From positions 25,825,666 through 25,889,665 of the forward strand of contig OX485807.1 of assembly GCA_950295325.1 (NCBI GenBank): a stretch of DNA of 64,000 nt, written 5' to 3'. Positions 11,674 through 22,869 of this stretch are shown piece after piece. A program made the translations under genes and the position numbers. Each line of letters opens with the position of its first letter. Position 1 is the first letter of the stretch. The notes under the pieces are model-generated. The model was not told where the DNA came from and ran no database searches. It saw only the letters and a program-made list of their open reading frames with translations. Source of the DNA: Polytrichum commune. Its lineage: Eukaryota > Streptophyta > Polytrichopsida > Polytrichales > Polytrichaceae.

Positions 11674-12840
11674 CACTCAAATGGCCATAACTCCTAGCTC
11701 ACACCTCCGATTGAGGTGTTCTTGAGCATTCTAGAATCACCACGCCATGAGCTATGCATAGCTCATGCCCTTACCGTTGTGCATCCTAGTCTCCGTGGAT
11801 GGGAGGCGTTCCCAACGCCCGGGGCCCTCGCCCACACTAGGATCATTTGGGCCCTCTCACCAACGGCGCCACAAGTCCCGGGTGTCACTCCGGGGTCCCC
11901 CTTGTGCCCATGGTGTTTCGGGCACTCCTCATGGAGAGGTGCGCGACATCGTCCGACGCTATCGTCAGCAGGTCCTCCTCCTCGGCTGTGAAACAGTCGA
12001 AGTGCTGATAGAGGTGCAGAATGAAGGGGGAGAGGAAGGAGGGTTTCCGACCTATATGGGGGAGGGCTCGCCCTACTATTTCTTGAATGATCAGCCCCCA
12101 ATTCATAGGCCGGACTCCGGACATAGCACCAAACAGGGTGTTAGCCATGGTGAGGCTAATCCGCTTCGGCTTGTCCGGATTAAGGATGGGCAGGAGGAAC
12201 TCTAACACCCTCCGCTATCTAAGGTTCCGGCAGTTCCCGGGGTGGAAGCCGTCCTTCGGATCCGCGTCCCCTCTAAATTTTCCGGCGAACAGGCCATCGC
12301 GGCGGCCAGCCCACCCCTCGGCAATTCCTCTCGGGAACCCGTAGAGCCTATTCCAAACATCCGGAGTCCAATTATCCGGATCCCTCCTCTTGGTCCCTAG
12401 CCACTGATTACCTCTCTCAAACTTGAACTCCCGGAGGGTATTTTCCGCCGGAGGTTCCAGGGTTTGGCGAGCAACCCCGCACAGCCCATAACCCGGAGAT
12501 CCTCCGCTAGCTCCTGCAACTCCCTGTCCTCCCTCGAAATTGCAAGGACGAGAGCTTTGAGCGGAATCGGGATGGGTTCCCTCTGATCCTCTTCCCGTGT
12601 TTCCGGCATCTTCCTCCTTTCTCTCAACTTCCGTCTCAATTACGGAAACTCTCTCCTCTCCGGGTACCCTCTCTTCCGCTCAACTGCTACGGAGTCCCGG
12701 CAAGTCAACTGCTGGTGACTGGAAATTACGGAGTCCCAGCAATCCAACTGCTGGCGGCTCGAAAATCAAACACAGCCTCACCACTCTTTCCCTCAATAAT
12801 TTTTCTCCTTGCAAAAAGTGGGGAGGAGAAGGAAGAGACC

Positions 12841-12850
12841 CTTAAATATC
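12841..12850 (-). promoter_or_regulatory. Putative TATA box upstream of the gag-like gene
   Basis: Minus-strand GATATTTAAG lies about 230 bp upstream of the ATG at 12609, with a C/T-rich stretch between. It fits a retroelement promoter; unverified. Confidence 0.35.
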
Positions 12851-13275
12851 CTCCCCCCTCTTCCTCCCCCTGTTACCGTTAGGGTTTAACGGAAAACGGT
12901 TGCCAACCATTTTCCGACGGTTTTCCCCCAACCGTCACAAACCCGTTGTAACCGCCACTTCCGGACCGTTGGTTAATCTTGGCGCGACCGTTACTTGGTC
13001 CGGACCAGCGGTTCGGACCATGATCAAACGGTCCCCCTAATCCAATTTGACGGACCGGTAATAATACTCCTTTTTATCCTTTTTATCGCGCAAGGCGGGT
13101 TTAGAATGCCTTATTTCCTAGTACAATTAATTTATCCTAAGAGACCCTATTATCCTCATACAAGCAGGGTAAAATACGGAAAATGAATCCGTATTTCCGT
13201 ATTTCCGTCGAATTTGGACTCCCACACCATGACCATTTGAGCATTCTTAACTTGGACAACATCAACATACCCCAC

Positions 13276-13500
13276 ATCAGTGACCAGGCAATTTTTTTGG
13301 GCATAATCAGTTGAGATCCTAGTGTTTGCAAGTCCACCTGGTTACATGTTGACATCCTTCGGTTTTCCTTTATTATATTGGGGTAAATTCTATAAATTCC
13401 TCTAAAGTGATTGGTAATTTTCCTACAGTCTTGAACTTCAACTGGTTATTTCTCAAACTCAACTGGTTCATCTGTTATGAACTGCTGGTTCTCACTGATC
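13276..13500. mobile_element. ~220-bp MITE family, copy 1
   Basis: Related to copies at 17789-18012 and 18031-18252 by shared internal blocks: TTTTTGGGCATAATC-like left part, GAGATCCTAGTGTTTGCAA, CATGTTGACATCC, TTCTCAAACTCAACYGGTTC and AACTGCTGGTTCTC. Its ends pair as ATCAGTGA (13276-13283) and TCACTGAT (13492-13499). No coding capacity. Confidence 0.7.
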
Positions 13501-14155
13501 ATAGCCCCACAAACAAATTATGTAGCTCACAATTAATGCACCCAAAAAAATCATGTAATTCGAATGTAGTTTCATCCATTTAAATATTTCTTTTGTCTTT
13601 TGATGTCGTGACTATATATATATGCGAGGTATTAAATAATATTTTTGTAAAAATTCAAATTAAACTTATGCAAAGATGAAGAGGTAATTTTAGCGATTTG
13701 CTACGTTATGGATCACATATGTGTGATATTTCTTTTTTGAATTAATCTCAATGTTGGTATATATGTGGTTTGTATGAGCAAAAGTACTATTGAATTGTGT
13801 TTGGGATGTACAAAATAATACACTCTAATGTGCTCACATCCTATGATCATTGATGAAACATTGTGATTTGAGAAATTAGAGTTTCCAAACAATCTTGATG
13901 GATCTAAGGACTCAAGTTACCCTTAACTTAGCCAAGTCATTGAGGTGTTGTGAATTGAGGACATGTTGGTCATGGGCAGACCACATCCAAGCTTATTTGT
14001 TCACATTGCCCTATCCTAAGGTGCATGATCCATTTGGGCCACTTGAACTAAGTTTTGATGGATGGAGTTTTAGAGGATGAATAATCAATGTTTGCATAAT
14101 GAAGCGGTTGGTTATATTAATTATGTTGCATTGATGTTCATTGAAAAGGGGCTTA
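13501..14155. other. No gene seen
   Basis: AT-rich sequence with a (TA)n tract near 13613-13622. No supported feature. Confidence 0.45.
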
Positions 14156-14174
14156 GGTACTGTTGTTAATACCC

Positions 14175-14225
14175 CTTGCACTATCATTTGGGAAAGAGGA
14201 GATAGGGGTTTGAATCCCCTAGCTT
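14175..14225 (+). repeat. tRNA-derived (SINE-like) head
   Basis: GGGGTTTGAATCCCC around 14205-14219 matches a pol III B-box. About 30 bp upstream, CTATCATTTGGGAAAGAGG has A-box-like spacing and shape. This is a SINE-type promoter pair, but I cannot define its 3' end. A degenerate tRNA pseudogene is the alternative. Confidence 0.4.
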
Positions 14226-14409
14226 CACACGCTCAAGATAGTTGGTCTGAAATATTGTTCAGTTGGATTTCTCATCCCGGGCTTTACGAGAAGGTGAAGG
14301 TGGAAATTCCATCCGCCCTGAAGTTATATAGACTTTGCCTGAGGGGGAGAGAAGTAGAGAGTTGGGGCAGTGTAGGAGCCGTTAAATATGCTAAAATGCA
14401 ATAGACAAT

Positions 14410-16600
14410 GGATGCAATTCACAATAGACTAATTTAGCATGCTCTACCCACGACCACACTGGAGATGTTCAAAATGCCTCAGTGATGTGGTACAATAACT
14501 AAGTTGTGTACTATTGTTATTAGGAGTGTGTAAAATGTAAAATTAGTTAACATAATCATTGGAGCCCCTCATGAAAAAAAATCTCATCTTACATTGTTAG
14601 GAAACATTGTTCTCCTTGTCATATCTAATATGGGGCTTGTCTTTTGCACTCTAAATTCGCTACATGTGGGCCACCCAAATGCCATTTCATTCTTCATGCA
14701 TGAGTATTATATGCTGCACGTGTGTCTATGACAAAGTAGAACAAGTATCACGGGATTCATGTTTCTATGTCAAGGCCCTCCCATGTGATGGTATCTAAAC
14801 TTGCTGATGTAAGGATCATTAGCCTAAAGGTAATTCATCTGCACCCGCAAAAATTATGTTGTTCAGTAACTCAATGCAGGAAAATGGAAAAATAATTTAT
14901 ATAGTCAACTGTGAAAGTATGGGGATGAACCGGGGTCGAGATCCCCTAATGGTCCCTTGTTTGATTGTAACCAAAGAGTCTTGGAGGGATTCGTTTAATT
15001 ATAGCCATTGACATGTTTTATCTTTATATAATTAAGAAATCTTCTCATTTTCTTTGCCACCTATGCGTACATGTATCTCTTTGCTCCTCTCACACTTGTG
15101 TACTCCCCCCCATACGATAAAACTCAAAATTTTCTTAAAGTTTTGTTTCCCTGAAATAGAGCAAAAGGACTTCCTTCCCAATATATTTTTTAAAGTCAGT
15201 CACACAAATGTTGGAAGTGAAAAATATAGAGGTTCTCTAGAAGAACTTAAATTGATTCTCTATCTTGGTACTTTGCAAAACACTCTAATTTGCAAATTGT
15301 AGGCTTTGGTCCCATGTAATGTGTATGTTTGTAACTTTACATATATACTTGCCCAGAGGGAAGTGTTAAAGACTAACAATTGCAAGTATGACATCATGCA
15401 TTTGGGTAGATTGTGCTAAAACTGTTACTTTAAGCATTGAGCATAGATCAAATTTGGAGTTAACTTTTTGAAACTATGCTTGTTAGCAATTGTCAAGGGA
15501 TTCCAATGCACCAACATGTGTCATATCTGATTTTCGTATGCCATAGTTATAAGAATTCAATTTTATTGGTAGATGACCCAAATCCAACATAGGAGCTTGA
15601 TGTTAAGGTGGTTAACATTCTCTTAATCAACAAGGAATTATTGTGCCAAATTTTAGAAAGTGACCAATATTAGGCATGCTTACCTTGTTGGATAAAGTTT
15701 GAGCACGGATACCATGAACCCTTGGCCAATTCTAATATCACTCCACCAATTTACATACATTCGATTGTACTTAAGGTAGACATGCATAATTAAGTTACTT
15801 ATCATTAATAATTGAACACCTATATTTGAGAGGTGTGAGGTCCATGGGGGTGGACTCTTCATTAAAAACTTAAATGACGTGTGTGGGTCACTATGAAATC
15901 AAACTCCCTATAAACAAGAAGTTTACATACAAAAACAAAGGTATACGTATGAACGGCAGGCTAGACAATGGAATCGTGTTTCTATACTAAGCTTTTCAAT
16001 TTATTTTGATAAATGCCTCCGCTACATGTAAAAATATAGATTGTGAATTAAATAAGCATTCTTGACATTAAAAATCCACTTTCATTTTCCAATTAGAAAG
16101 TCATTGAGCATTTCTTCATCCATAGCATGTAACTCAATGCTTGCATCAAACCAAAAAAAGAAAAAGACAAGAGCATAATAACTTAGTCAAACTTTGGAGA
16201 GCAAAACTCAAGGGAGCCCATGAGGGCTCCAAGAGCCTCCGGTTTGTAAAAATCTAGAACCCAAATGCAAACCCTAACAAGAATGGACATGGTAATCATT
16301 GAGGGCTATTACCATATGACAACAATAGAGGAAAACAAAAATTGGATGAAACTAGCACATAAATAGTCGATTTTTTTCTCTAAACTTTAGGGCCCCCTTT
16401 TGTACATCTACCTTTACTTTAGAATTCTTATTAGCAATTTTTAATCGTACACACTAGAGGAAAATACACCTCACGCTCATGTATACTATGTGAGCCAAAG
16501 TCTCAAATAAAAAATCCTTCTTACACTCATGTTAGTTCGTAGGTGGTATGAAGAGTCCACCCTCTAGATATGAGGTTACGTGTGGCTCCAGGAATGAACA
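14410..16600. other. No gene seen
   Basis: AT-rich DNA with short open frames lacking protein-like composition. No repeat or regulatory feature I can support. Confidence 0.4.
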
Positions 16601-16624
16601 CCCAAAAAGCCATGTTTTTTTTTT

Positions 16625-17065
16625 AAACTAATGGACTATGTGCTCAAACTATGATAACCATTCTAAACTCAATAGTCAACAAAGTTTCAAACCTATATGA
16701 CTACTTAATGAGCACAAGAACCTTCACTTTTATAGTAAATAAGATATTCATATGGGCCTTGCAAACTATGAGGAAAGTGGCTACATCCTCGATTTGGATT
16801 TGCTAACCATTTTAACAATACTAAGCAACTAGATGATGAAATAGTTTCCGAAGTTTCGAAAGAGTTGCGATTTAAAAAACTCTGATAAATTACAGTTGCT
16901 TTCCGAAAACTCTATAGTTCATAGCATCCGGAAATCAAAGGAGAATTATGCTCGTCCGATGCTTGGTCCCACGGAACATAGCCAAGGAGTTGAGTAATGT
17001 TATGATCTTGTACTCATCGCATGTTTCATATCCTAGAAGAAGTGCGCTACATTGATTATCCTATT
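16625..17065. repeat. Dispersed repeat, copy A (diverged)
   Basis: Shares an ordered series of blocks with 31620-31850: CTATGTGCTCAAA.TATG, AACCATTCT, AATGAACACAAGAA.TTCACTTT, AAATAAGATATTCATAT, TTTGGATTTGCTAA.CATTTT and later CATGTTTTATATTCTA.AAGAAGTG. The spacing is similar and divergence is high. It is probably an old mobile element fragment of unknown class. Confidence 0.5.
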
Positions 17066-17329
17066 TAGTGTGTGTGAAACTCATTCCCGAAACGTGCACT
17101 ATTTTGCCACATCTAAAAATTAGCGAGGGCTGAGAATTTTATTAAGTGATACCAAATTCATGAATACATGCTCACTTACCATACATTTCAAGAAAATTAG
17201 TGCATGCTCTAAGGTGTTGGTAGAGTGCATACTATGTTTTGGTGAGCTCAAAGAGGTTTCTTTTTCTTTTTCTTTTCAACTGACGTCACTCACTCTTGAG
17301 GCATCTCCTAACTCAATAACTCAATAAAC

Positions 17330-17600
17330 AACCAACGTTGGGCAATCCGACGTGAATATGAGCTTGTTGACCCCACCTTGCTCAAGAATCCTCTTGGTGC
17401 AGGGTGGGGTTTACTGGCTACCTTGTGGTGGGTGGGTGGGCTCTTGACTTCCTACTTACCTAACTAGTTTTTCCCCGTCAAGTAGAGAGAAGATTTCACA
17501 TCGGGAATTGAACCGCCAACCACTCTGTTCGGAAACGGATACCTCTCCACTATCACCCGGTAGTTTAGGGTCATCTCGGACCCTCATCTCCTAACACGAA
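17330..17600 (-). repeat. tRNA-derived SINE-like element
   Basis: On the minus strand TGATAGTGGAGAGGT (17555-17541, A-box-like) is followed by GGTTCAATTCCC (17514-17503, B-box) at normal tRNA spacing. A non-tRNA body runs to about 17330 and ends in a TTGTTTATTGAG-type tail. This arrangement is the SINE signature. A short piece of its 3' region (ACCAAC..TG.GCA.TCCGACGTGAA) recurs near 30236-30262. Confidence 0.5.
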
Positions 17601-17788
17601 GAAGCTAAAGAGAGCTTATATTGAGAGCTCTAGTACTTTGACACTTTGAACTTCTAAAACCCTAATCTCATAGCGTAAAGATAAGTTTAGCATCACCTGC
17701 ACTAATTAGCCCACCCGCACTAAACGGGATAATCAACGTTGTCAGAAAAAAAAGAAACCATCGCAATACCCATCATCTACACTACCAA

Positions 17789-18012
17789 TGATCGGGGAGA
17801 TTTTTGGGCACAATCGGTTGAGATCCTAGTGTTTGCAACTCCAACCGGTTTACATGTTGACATCCTCCAGTTTTCCTTTACTAAAATAGGGTATATTATT
17901 CTATAGATTCCTCTAAATTGATCGGTGATTCTCCTGAAGCCTCCAACTTCAACCGGTGGTTTCTCAAACTCAACCGGTTCATCTGTAACTAACTGCTGGT
18001 TCTCCCCGATCA
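17789..18012. mobile_element. ~220-bp MITE family, copy 2
   Basis: Ends TGATCGGGGAGA and TCTCCCCGATCA form an 11-12-bp terminal inverted repeat. The body matches copies 1 and 3. It is followed after about 20 bp by copy 3 in the same orientation. Non-coding. Confidence 0.8.
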
Positions 18013-18030
18013 CTGATCTACACTACACTA

Positions 18031-18252
18031 GTGCCCGGGAAGTTTTTGGGCATAGTCGGTCAAGATCCTAGTGATTCTAATTCCATCCGGTTACATGTTG
18101 ACATCTTCCATTTTTTCTTTATTCATTTGAGGTATATTCTTCTATAGATTCCTCTAAAATGATCAGTAATTCTCTTGAAGTCTCCAACTTCAATTGGTTA
18201 TTTCTCAAACTCAACCGGTTCATCTGTAACTAACCGCCGGTTCGTCCCGGAC
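18031..18252. mobile_element. ~220-bp MITE family, copy 3
   Basis: The body is collinear with copies 1 and 2. The ends differ from both: GTGCCCGGGAAG at the left and CGTCCCGGAC at the right, which still pair with each other over CCGGGA. No coding capacity. Confidence 0.75.
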
Positions 18253-18280
18253 ATACCACTACAGTACATTACATGATCTA

Positions 18281-19195
18281 TATGTTTCCTTCCAAACTGG
18301 AGCTTTACAAATTGTTAAGTTTGGTTCGTTTCCTTTCATTTCCGTTTACATCATCATGGCTCGGCGGCAACTTCAATGCGTGCACACTTAGTGTAGCCAA
18401 TGGGACTCAAGTGTTAATGTACTCATGAGGTAACCGATTTAGGCGATGGTTTGTATGGAAATGTAGAGTACTGTGTTTGGTGCAGGGAGAATCTAGTGAA
18501 CGAGTAGGGGGTTGGGCAAACTTTCCACTTTGAAATATTGTGAAATTTTTCCTGGAACAAGGCAGCCAAATAATGAAACAACTTGCATTGTTCATGAATC
18601 CTTCTCGTCTATCTTGGAAAATTATCTCATGACTGTCAGACCAGATCTTCAATGCAAATCACCTTATTTTCACGGGTTATGGTATTTCTACCTCACATTC
18701 CGTGATGTATATATGTGTCTCCTTCCAAACCGGAGCTTTATGAATTGTTACGTTGGGTTCGTTTCCTTTCATTTCCGTTTACTGCATCATGGCTCGGCGG
18801 CAACTTCAATGCGTGCACACTTAGTGTAGCCAATGGGACTCAAGTGTTAATGTACTCATGAGGTAACCGATTTAGGCAATGTTCTGTATGGAAATACAGA
18901 GTACCGTGTTCGGTGCAGGGAGAATCTAGTGAACGAATAGGAGGTTGGACAAACTTTCCACTTTGAAATATTGTGAAATTTTTCCTAGTACAAGGCAGCC
19001 AAATAATGAAACAACTTGCATTCTTCACGAATCCTTCTCGTCTATCTTGGAAAATGATCTCATGACTGTCCGACCAGATCTTCAATGCAAATCACCTTAT
19101 TTTCACACGGGTTATGGTATTTCTACCTCACATTCTGTGATGTATATATGTGTCTCCTTCCAAACCGGAGCTTTATGAATTGTTACGTTGGGTTC
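18281..19195. repeat. 433-bp tandem repeat, about 2.2 copies
   Basis: A partial unit (18281-18413) is followed by two nearly identical units beginning TTAATGTACTCATGAGGTAA at 18414 and 18847. The second full unit runs into the CTTTC microsatellite at 19195. Mutually matching open frames on both strands inside the units are a consequence of the duplication. Nothing in them looks like a conserved protein. Confidence 0.9.
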
Positions 19196-19240
19196 TTTCC
19201 TTTCCTTTCCTTTCCTTTCCTTTCCTTTCCTTTCCTTTCT
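19195..19240. repeat. (CTTTC)n microsatellite
   Basis: About nine TTTCC/CTTTC pentamers in tandem, directly at the end of the 433-bp repeat, apparently grown from its TTTCCTTTCATTTCC motif. Confidence 0.95.
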
Positions 19241-19412
19241 ACTGCGAAGTTTTCTAGCCGCGTCCCGGTGTCCCCCAGGATGCAGCATGCAAGTGTGGCT
19301 GGCCACACACTCCAATGTCAAGCTTCAGGCCCCACAGAGCCAACCGGCAATCCCGCCCCCCCATGCACAGGGGCGGGCGGGCGGGCAGGGCAGGCTGCTG
19401 GCGGCCCTGTCA
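19241..19412. other. GC-rich patch in AT-rich surroundings
   Basis: The composition changes abruptly, with GGGCGGGCGGGCGGGC near 19371-19387 and the inverted repeat GTGTGGCTGGCCACAC near 19293-19308. Both edges are sharp. It may be a small insertion or a fragment of a GC-rich element. Confidence 0.4.
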
Positions 19413-19868
19413 TATAACATAACTTAACTTAAGTGTAGCAAGTATATGCTGCCGCTCATGAACGCCCATGGTCTTCAAAGGTCGTAAGGTAGGTGGGGTG
19501 AGGTATACGTGGTATGTGATGCACTCTTTGTTGTGCACTTCCAACTCCGCATGCCAATTCGACCGTTGGATCGAATAAGGTGTTGTCTCATCTGGTTAGC
19601 AGTTGCGAATCACGTATACTATCATTTTGTGTTTCCAGAATCCGAGTTGAAATGCAAAAGTCGTAGGTGGAGGTCACTTTGGGCCTTTTCAGTTGTGTGG
19701 AAAAGCGAGCCCGGAGTGACTGGTATATTATATGTATGTACACCGTCCACACTCATTGTGACATGCGTCTTTTTTTTTGTAATTTGATTTGAATGTTTGT
19801 TCTCAATCACAAGCCTTGTGAAATACCACTCAAATAGAGATGTCCAATTAAGAAGAGTGAACACATAA

Positions 19869-19881
19869 GACCCCCCCCCCC

Positions 19882-19921
<40 letters not shown>

Positions 19922-19930
19922 CACACACCT
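19869..19930. repeat. Compound C/(CA)/(TA) microsatellite
   Basis: A poly-C run passes into (AC)n, then (AT)n, then (AC)n. It is hypermutable and makes local frame calls meaningless. Confidence 0.95.
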
Positions 19931-19939
19931 TCTAGTAAG

Positions 19940-21765
19940 TTGAGTGCCTCCCGATTTAGGTAGTTGGAAGCATAAGTATTTGTGTATGAGTTTGTACTCT
20001 GGAAGGTACCACACGTGCGTCCACGACTAATTACGAATTCCAGTGACTCTAATCTTGAAGAATGCATATTCCAAAGAGTTGCCCCACCCTCACCTTCAAA
20101 TCCTAGTGGCCATTTAATTATTTTTGGCAATGATAAAAGTGTTCATGTACCAAAGGAACTCTTGAGCAAGATATTACATTCGATGTTGGGGTTTTTTTCC
20201 ATTTTTTTCTTTATTCTAAGTTTCATTTGTCTTTTAAAAAAAGAGTTCGTACTCTGGAAGGCACAGATGTCCGCTTCCACATGTGCACCCACAACTTGCC
20301 ATGAATTCCAATGTCTCCAACCTTGACCCAACACCGCTACATATAAACAAATATAGAAACTAAAGGTAGCATTAAAAAAATAGCGAGACATATACGAGTT
20401 ACGTGGAGCATGAGGTTATATGTGTGTATATATATCTATATGGCACTAGCCTTTCTTGATTGGAAGGCGGCAAGCACCTTGATGCGGCCTTGTAGGGCCT
20501 CGATTAGTGTGTTTGTGTATGTGAGTGATTCTTTCAAGTTGGCTCCCGTGGAATAGAAGAGTTGGGGCGATTTAATTCTCTTTATAAGCCCCATCATCCA
20601 CCACCGCTATTTTATGAAGAGGAAAGTATTCCTCTCTTTGATTCGTGAACACATGTCGAGAATTCATTTCTAATTTGAGCATGAGAACTCGAGTTTGAAT
20701 TGAAGCCTCCATCATCGGCTTGTGGCTGTTGGTGGACCCAATAAGATATATAACTTATGCAAAAATGTTGTGCTAGGCCCGGCATCCAAGTCCTCCATCG
20801 CCGCCGCTTGCATTGTATGTACCCAGAAATACGTTCTATTCTTAAGTTGGCATCAAACTTTCTATTTTTTAAGCGCGTTTATAGAGTATTGAACTCCACC
20901 TCCAATTTTGCATAGGTGGGATTTTCAAGATAAATTCAATCATTTAGAAATGAGACATACCTCAAAATTGTCGTTTGTGTCAAACAAGGAAAGAAACGGG
21001 TTGATCTTGGGCCCACTTTGGAAGTTACGTATCCCAATACATTGAACAAAACAATCATTGAGTTGAGAGGATTTTGGAAAGGCTATCATCATGGATATGC
21101 AATATTTATGTACAAATGTTCATCATTCTATTTTCAAGATGGCCTATCAACAAAAGAAAAATTGACATCATTCCATAAAAAGAAATTGACATTTGTGTAT
21201 TTTTGGAAAAACCACTTGTCTAGAAATAATAGAGATGCACACTTGTGGAGACCAAAAAAAATCAAATGACGACAACAACAAAAGCAAGTTACAACACAAC
21301 AACCACGGTGCTTCGAATGTTTGTACTCCATGTTCACCAACTACCACATTTGTCTAGTTTTGCGATCTAGTGTAAATCATATTGACGGTTGGAATTGTCC
21401 AAAATTCATGCATAAGTCCAAATATACTTAAATCCTATTTAAAAATACCGAATACAATCCAAGAAAATAATAAATGATGGACAATAAATAATGTATAAGT
21501 TTGCATGTAAGATACAACTTATGTTTTGCACATCATGTTGCAAGAATTGGGCTAAAATTACATCAACATGTGTCAATGGCAACCAAATACACTATGCTTC
21601 AAAATACCACTAGCAGAAGTTCATATATATATATAGTCATTGTTTTGCATATGATTCCCATTCCAGACATATGTAAACTACATCAATTAGAAAAGTGCAA
21701 TAGACAGACTGTCTATATTAAATTTCTCTATTTGGTAAGATTAGCTTAAAGTTATGCTTTGTGTA
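19940..21765. other. No gene seen
   Basis: AT-rich intergenic DNA. Short open frames here overlap on both strands and lack recognisable protein features. Confidence 0.4.
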
Positions 21766-21767
21766 CT

Positions 21768-22022
21768 AAGGGCCACTTCACACACGAGACTGACAGCCCT
21801 TGACCATGACACTTCAAACACTCTCATTGGTGGAAAAGGCGGAGCCGGTCCAAGTTCACTTCACATTACACTTGAAAGACCAACGGAAGCATGTGAATGC
21901 AAGGTGAATGTAGAGTCTACATGGATTCTTACATGGCATGGAATGGATCATGTTTCATGGTCACTTGGACTGTTTTCAAAAACCACCTCTTGGAGGTAGG
22001 CCTAACACAAAACCAGGAGACC
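21768..22022. repeat. Dispersed repeat B, copy 1
   Basis: Collinear with 58722-58950. Shared blocks include AGGGCYACTTCACACA, GGTCCAAGTT, GATCATGTTTCATGGTCACT, TTGGAGGTA and ACAAAACCAGGAGACC. Both copies end at the same GGAGACC. Class unknown; no coding capacity. Confidence 0.75.
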
Positions 22023-22869
22023 ATGGCACTTCAAACGTTCATAACCGTTGATTTATTCTATTTTATTATGGTTGAGGACCCACATGAATAGAAATTCATT
22101 GAAATAGCATTTGGTTGAGGGCCCAAGCACATATGACTTCACACTACACTTAAGGGTCCGTGACCACCTTACATGATTTTGGAGGTGTGTTGGGACGGCC
22201 TTCGAACACTTTCTTTTGGGCTCTTACACTTTCATGGTCACGGCTCTTGGCTCGTCTGTGAAGCGCCCCTAAGTGAACAAAAAAATTCGCAAAGCCTCAA
22301 GGGGATCTCTGAACCTTTAAGGGTTGATCAACATATGTCCTCAAAAGGTGGTCCATCATACCTCCGTTTAATCAAATCACTTGTCCACTCACTCACTTTA
22401 TATTTTAAGCGCCCCAAAGATGTCAACTGCTCAAGTCACCAAAAATCCTTGGCAATAGGTAGAACAACAAATTATGTCAACTTCAAGGGTTTTCCTCCAA
22501 GCTAAATGCATCCCCTCCTTAAGGGAGAGAGAGAAGGAATTATCGTATATGAGCGTACCTCTCATCTATCCAACATAAAAGCAGTGAAATAATGTGCATT
22601 CTTGAGGTTATTGTTTTTGATTGATTTGACATTAGATGTAATTTTAAAAGCCCCTCATAATCAGTGTACTCGAAATCACTTGAGATGAATTGACAACAAA
22701 CATATAGGGGGATCAAGATTTTATGTTGCATAGATGAGAGGTATGCTCATATATGATACTTCCCTCTTGTCCTCTTTTAGTGCCTTGAAACCTCAATGAC
22801 ATTGTTATGAAATGTGCCCTCTCCTTGGAGTGGTGGCAGTCAATTCCTTGAAATCATCACATTTTCACA

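Larger units (their letters stand above)
10974..11948 (+). mobile_element. Solo LTR (975 bp) with 5-bp target duplication
   Basis: The element begins TGTCGCAACC and ends GCGCGACA, so it has TG...CA ends inside the short inverted repeat TGTCGC/GCGACA. The 5-bp direct repeat TCGTC flanks it at 10969-10973 and 11949-11953. It interrupts the gag-like gene; taking out 980 bp reconnects both halves in frame. A TATA-like TATAAG (11340-11345) gives plus-strand orientation. There is no internal coding sequence, so this is the scar of LTR-LTR recombination. It is younger than the element it sits in. Confidence 0.9.
9573..12609 (-). pseudogene. Gag-like retroelement protein, broken and interrupted by a solo LTR
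   Basis: The frame reads from ATG at 12609 (AAGATGCCGG context) to a stop at 9573-9575. The N-terminal part is charged (PETREEDQ). Next comes a frameshift near 12440, then a globular part (FKFERGNQWLG, WAGRRDGLFAGKFRGD, FHPGNCRNL). A TAG follows at 12215-12217. The next block is the best conserved (RPMNWGLIIQEIVGRALP, LPHIGRKPSFLSPFILHLY, FTAEEEDLLTIAS). A solo LTR (10974-11948) then splits the codons for DEV; removing it with one 5-bp duplicate restores the frame exactly. The C-terminal part holds Pro/Ser-rich and His-run segments, two in-frame TAGs (10593-10595, 10581-10583), a probable coiled coil (EEIRKYHAEQAVVFSRIREL) and a long Arg/Ser/Pro-rich tail. It resembles plant retroelement gag-like proteins, but I cannot name the family. 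Confidence 0.6.
8230..13030 (-). mobile_element. GC-richer retroelement carrying a gag-like gene (minus strand)
   Basis: The block differs sharply in composition from its AT-rich neighbours. It is saturated with the hexamer TCCGGA, with at least fifteen copies between 8240 and 9260 alone and many more to 13020. A gag-like gene lies centrally on the minus strand. Upstream of it (12841-12850 on the minus strand) is GATATTTAAG, a plausible TATA box. Downstream, at about 9320-9335, minus-strand TTTTAATAAATTCC could be a polyadenylation signal. I could not match the two ends as LTRs, and there is no RT or integrase. The element is therefore non-autonomous, truncated, or of the gag-only terminal-repeat class. 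Boundaries are approximate. Confidence 0.5.

Noticed and set aside
18407-19178. Pairs of similar open frames on both strands in the 433-bp repeats
   Set aside because: Similarity comes from the tandem duplication. Neither strand shows a recognisable domain.
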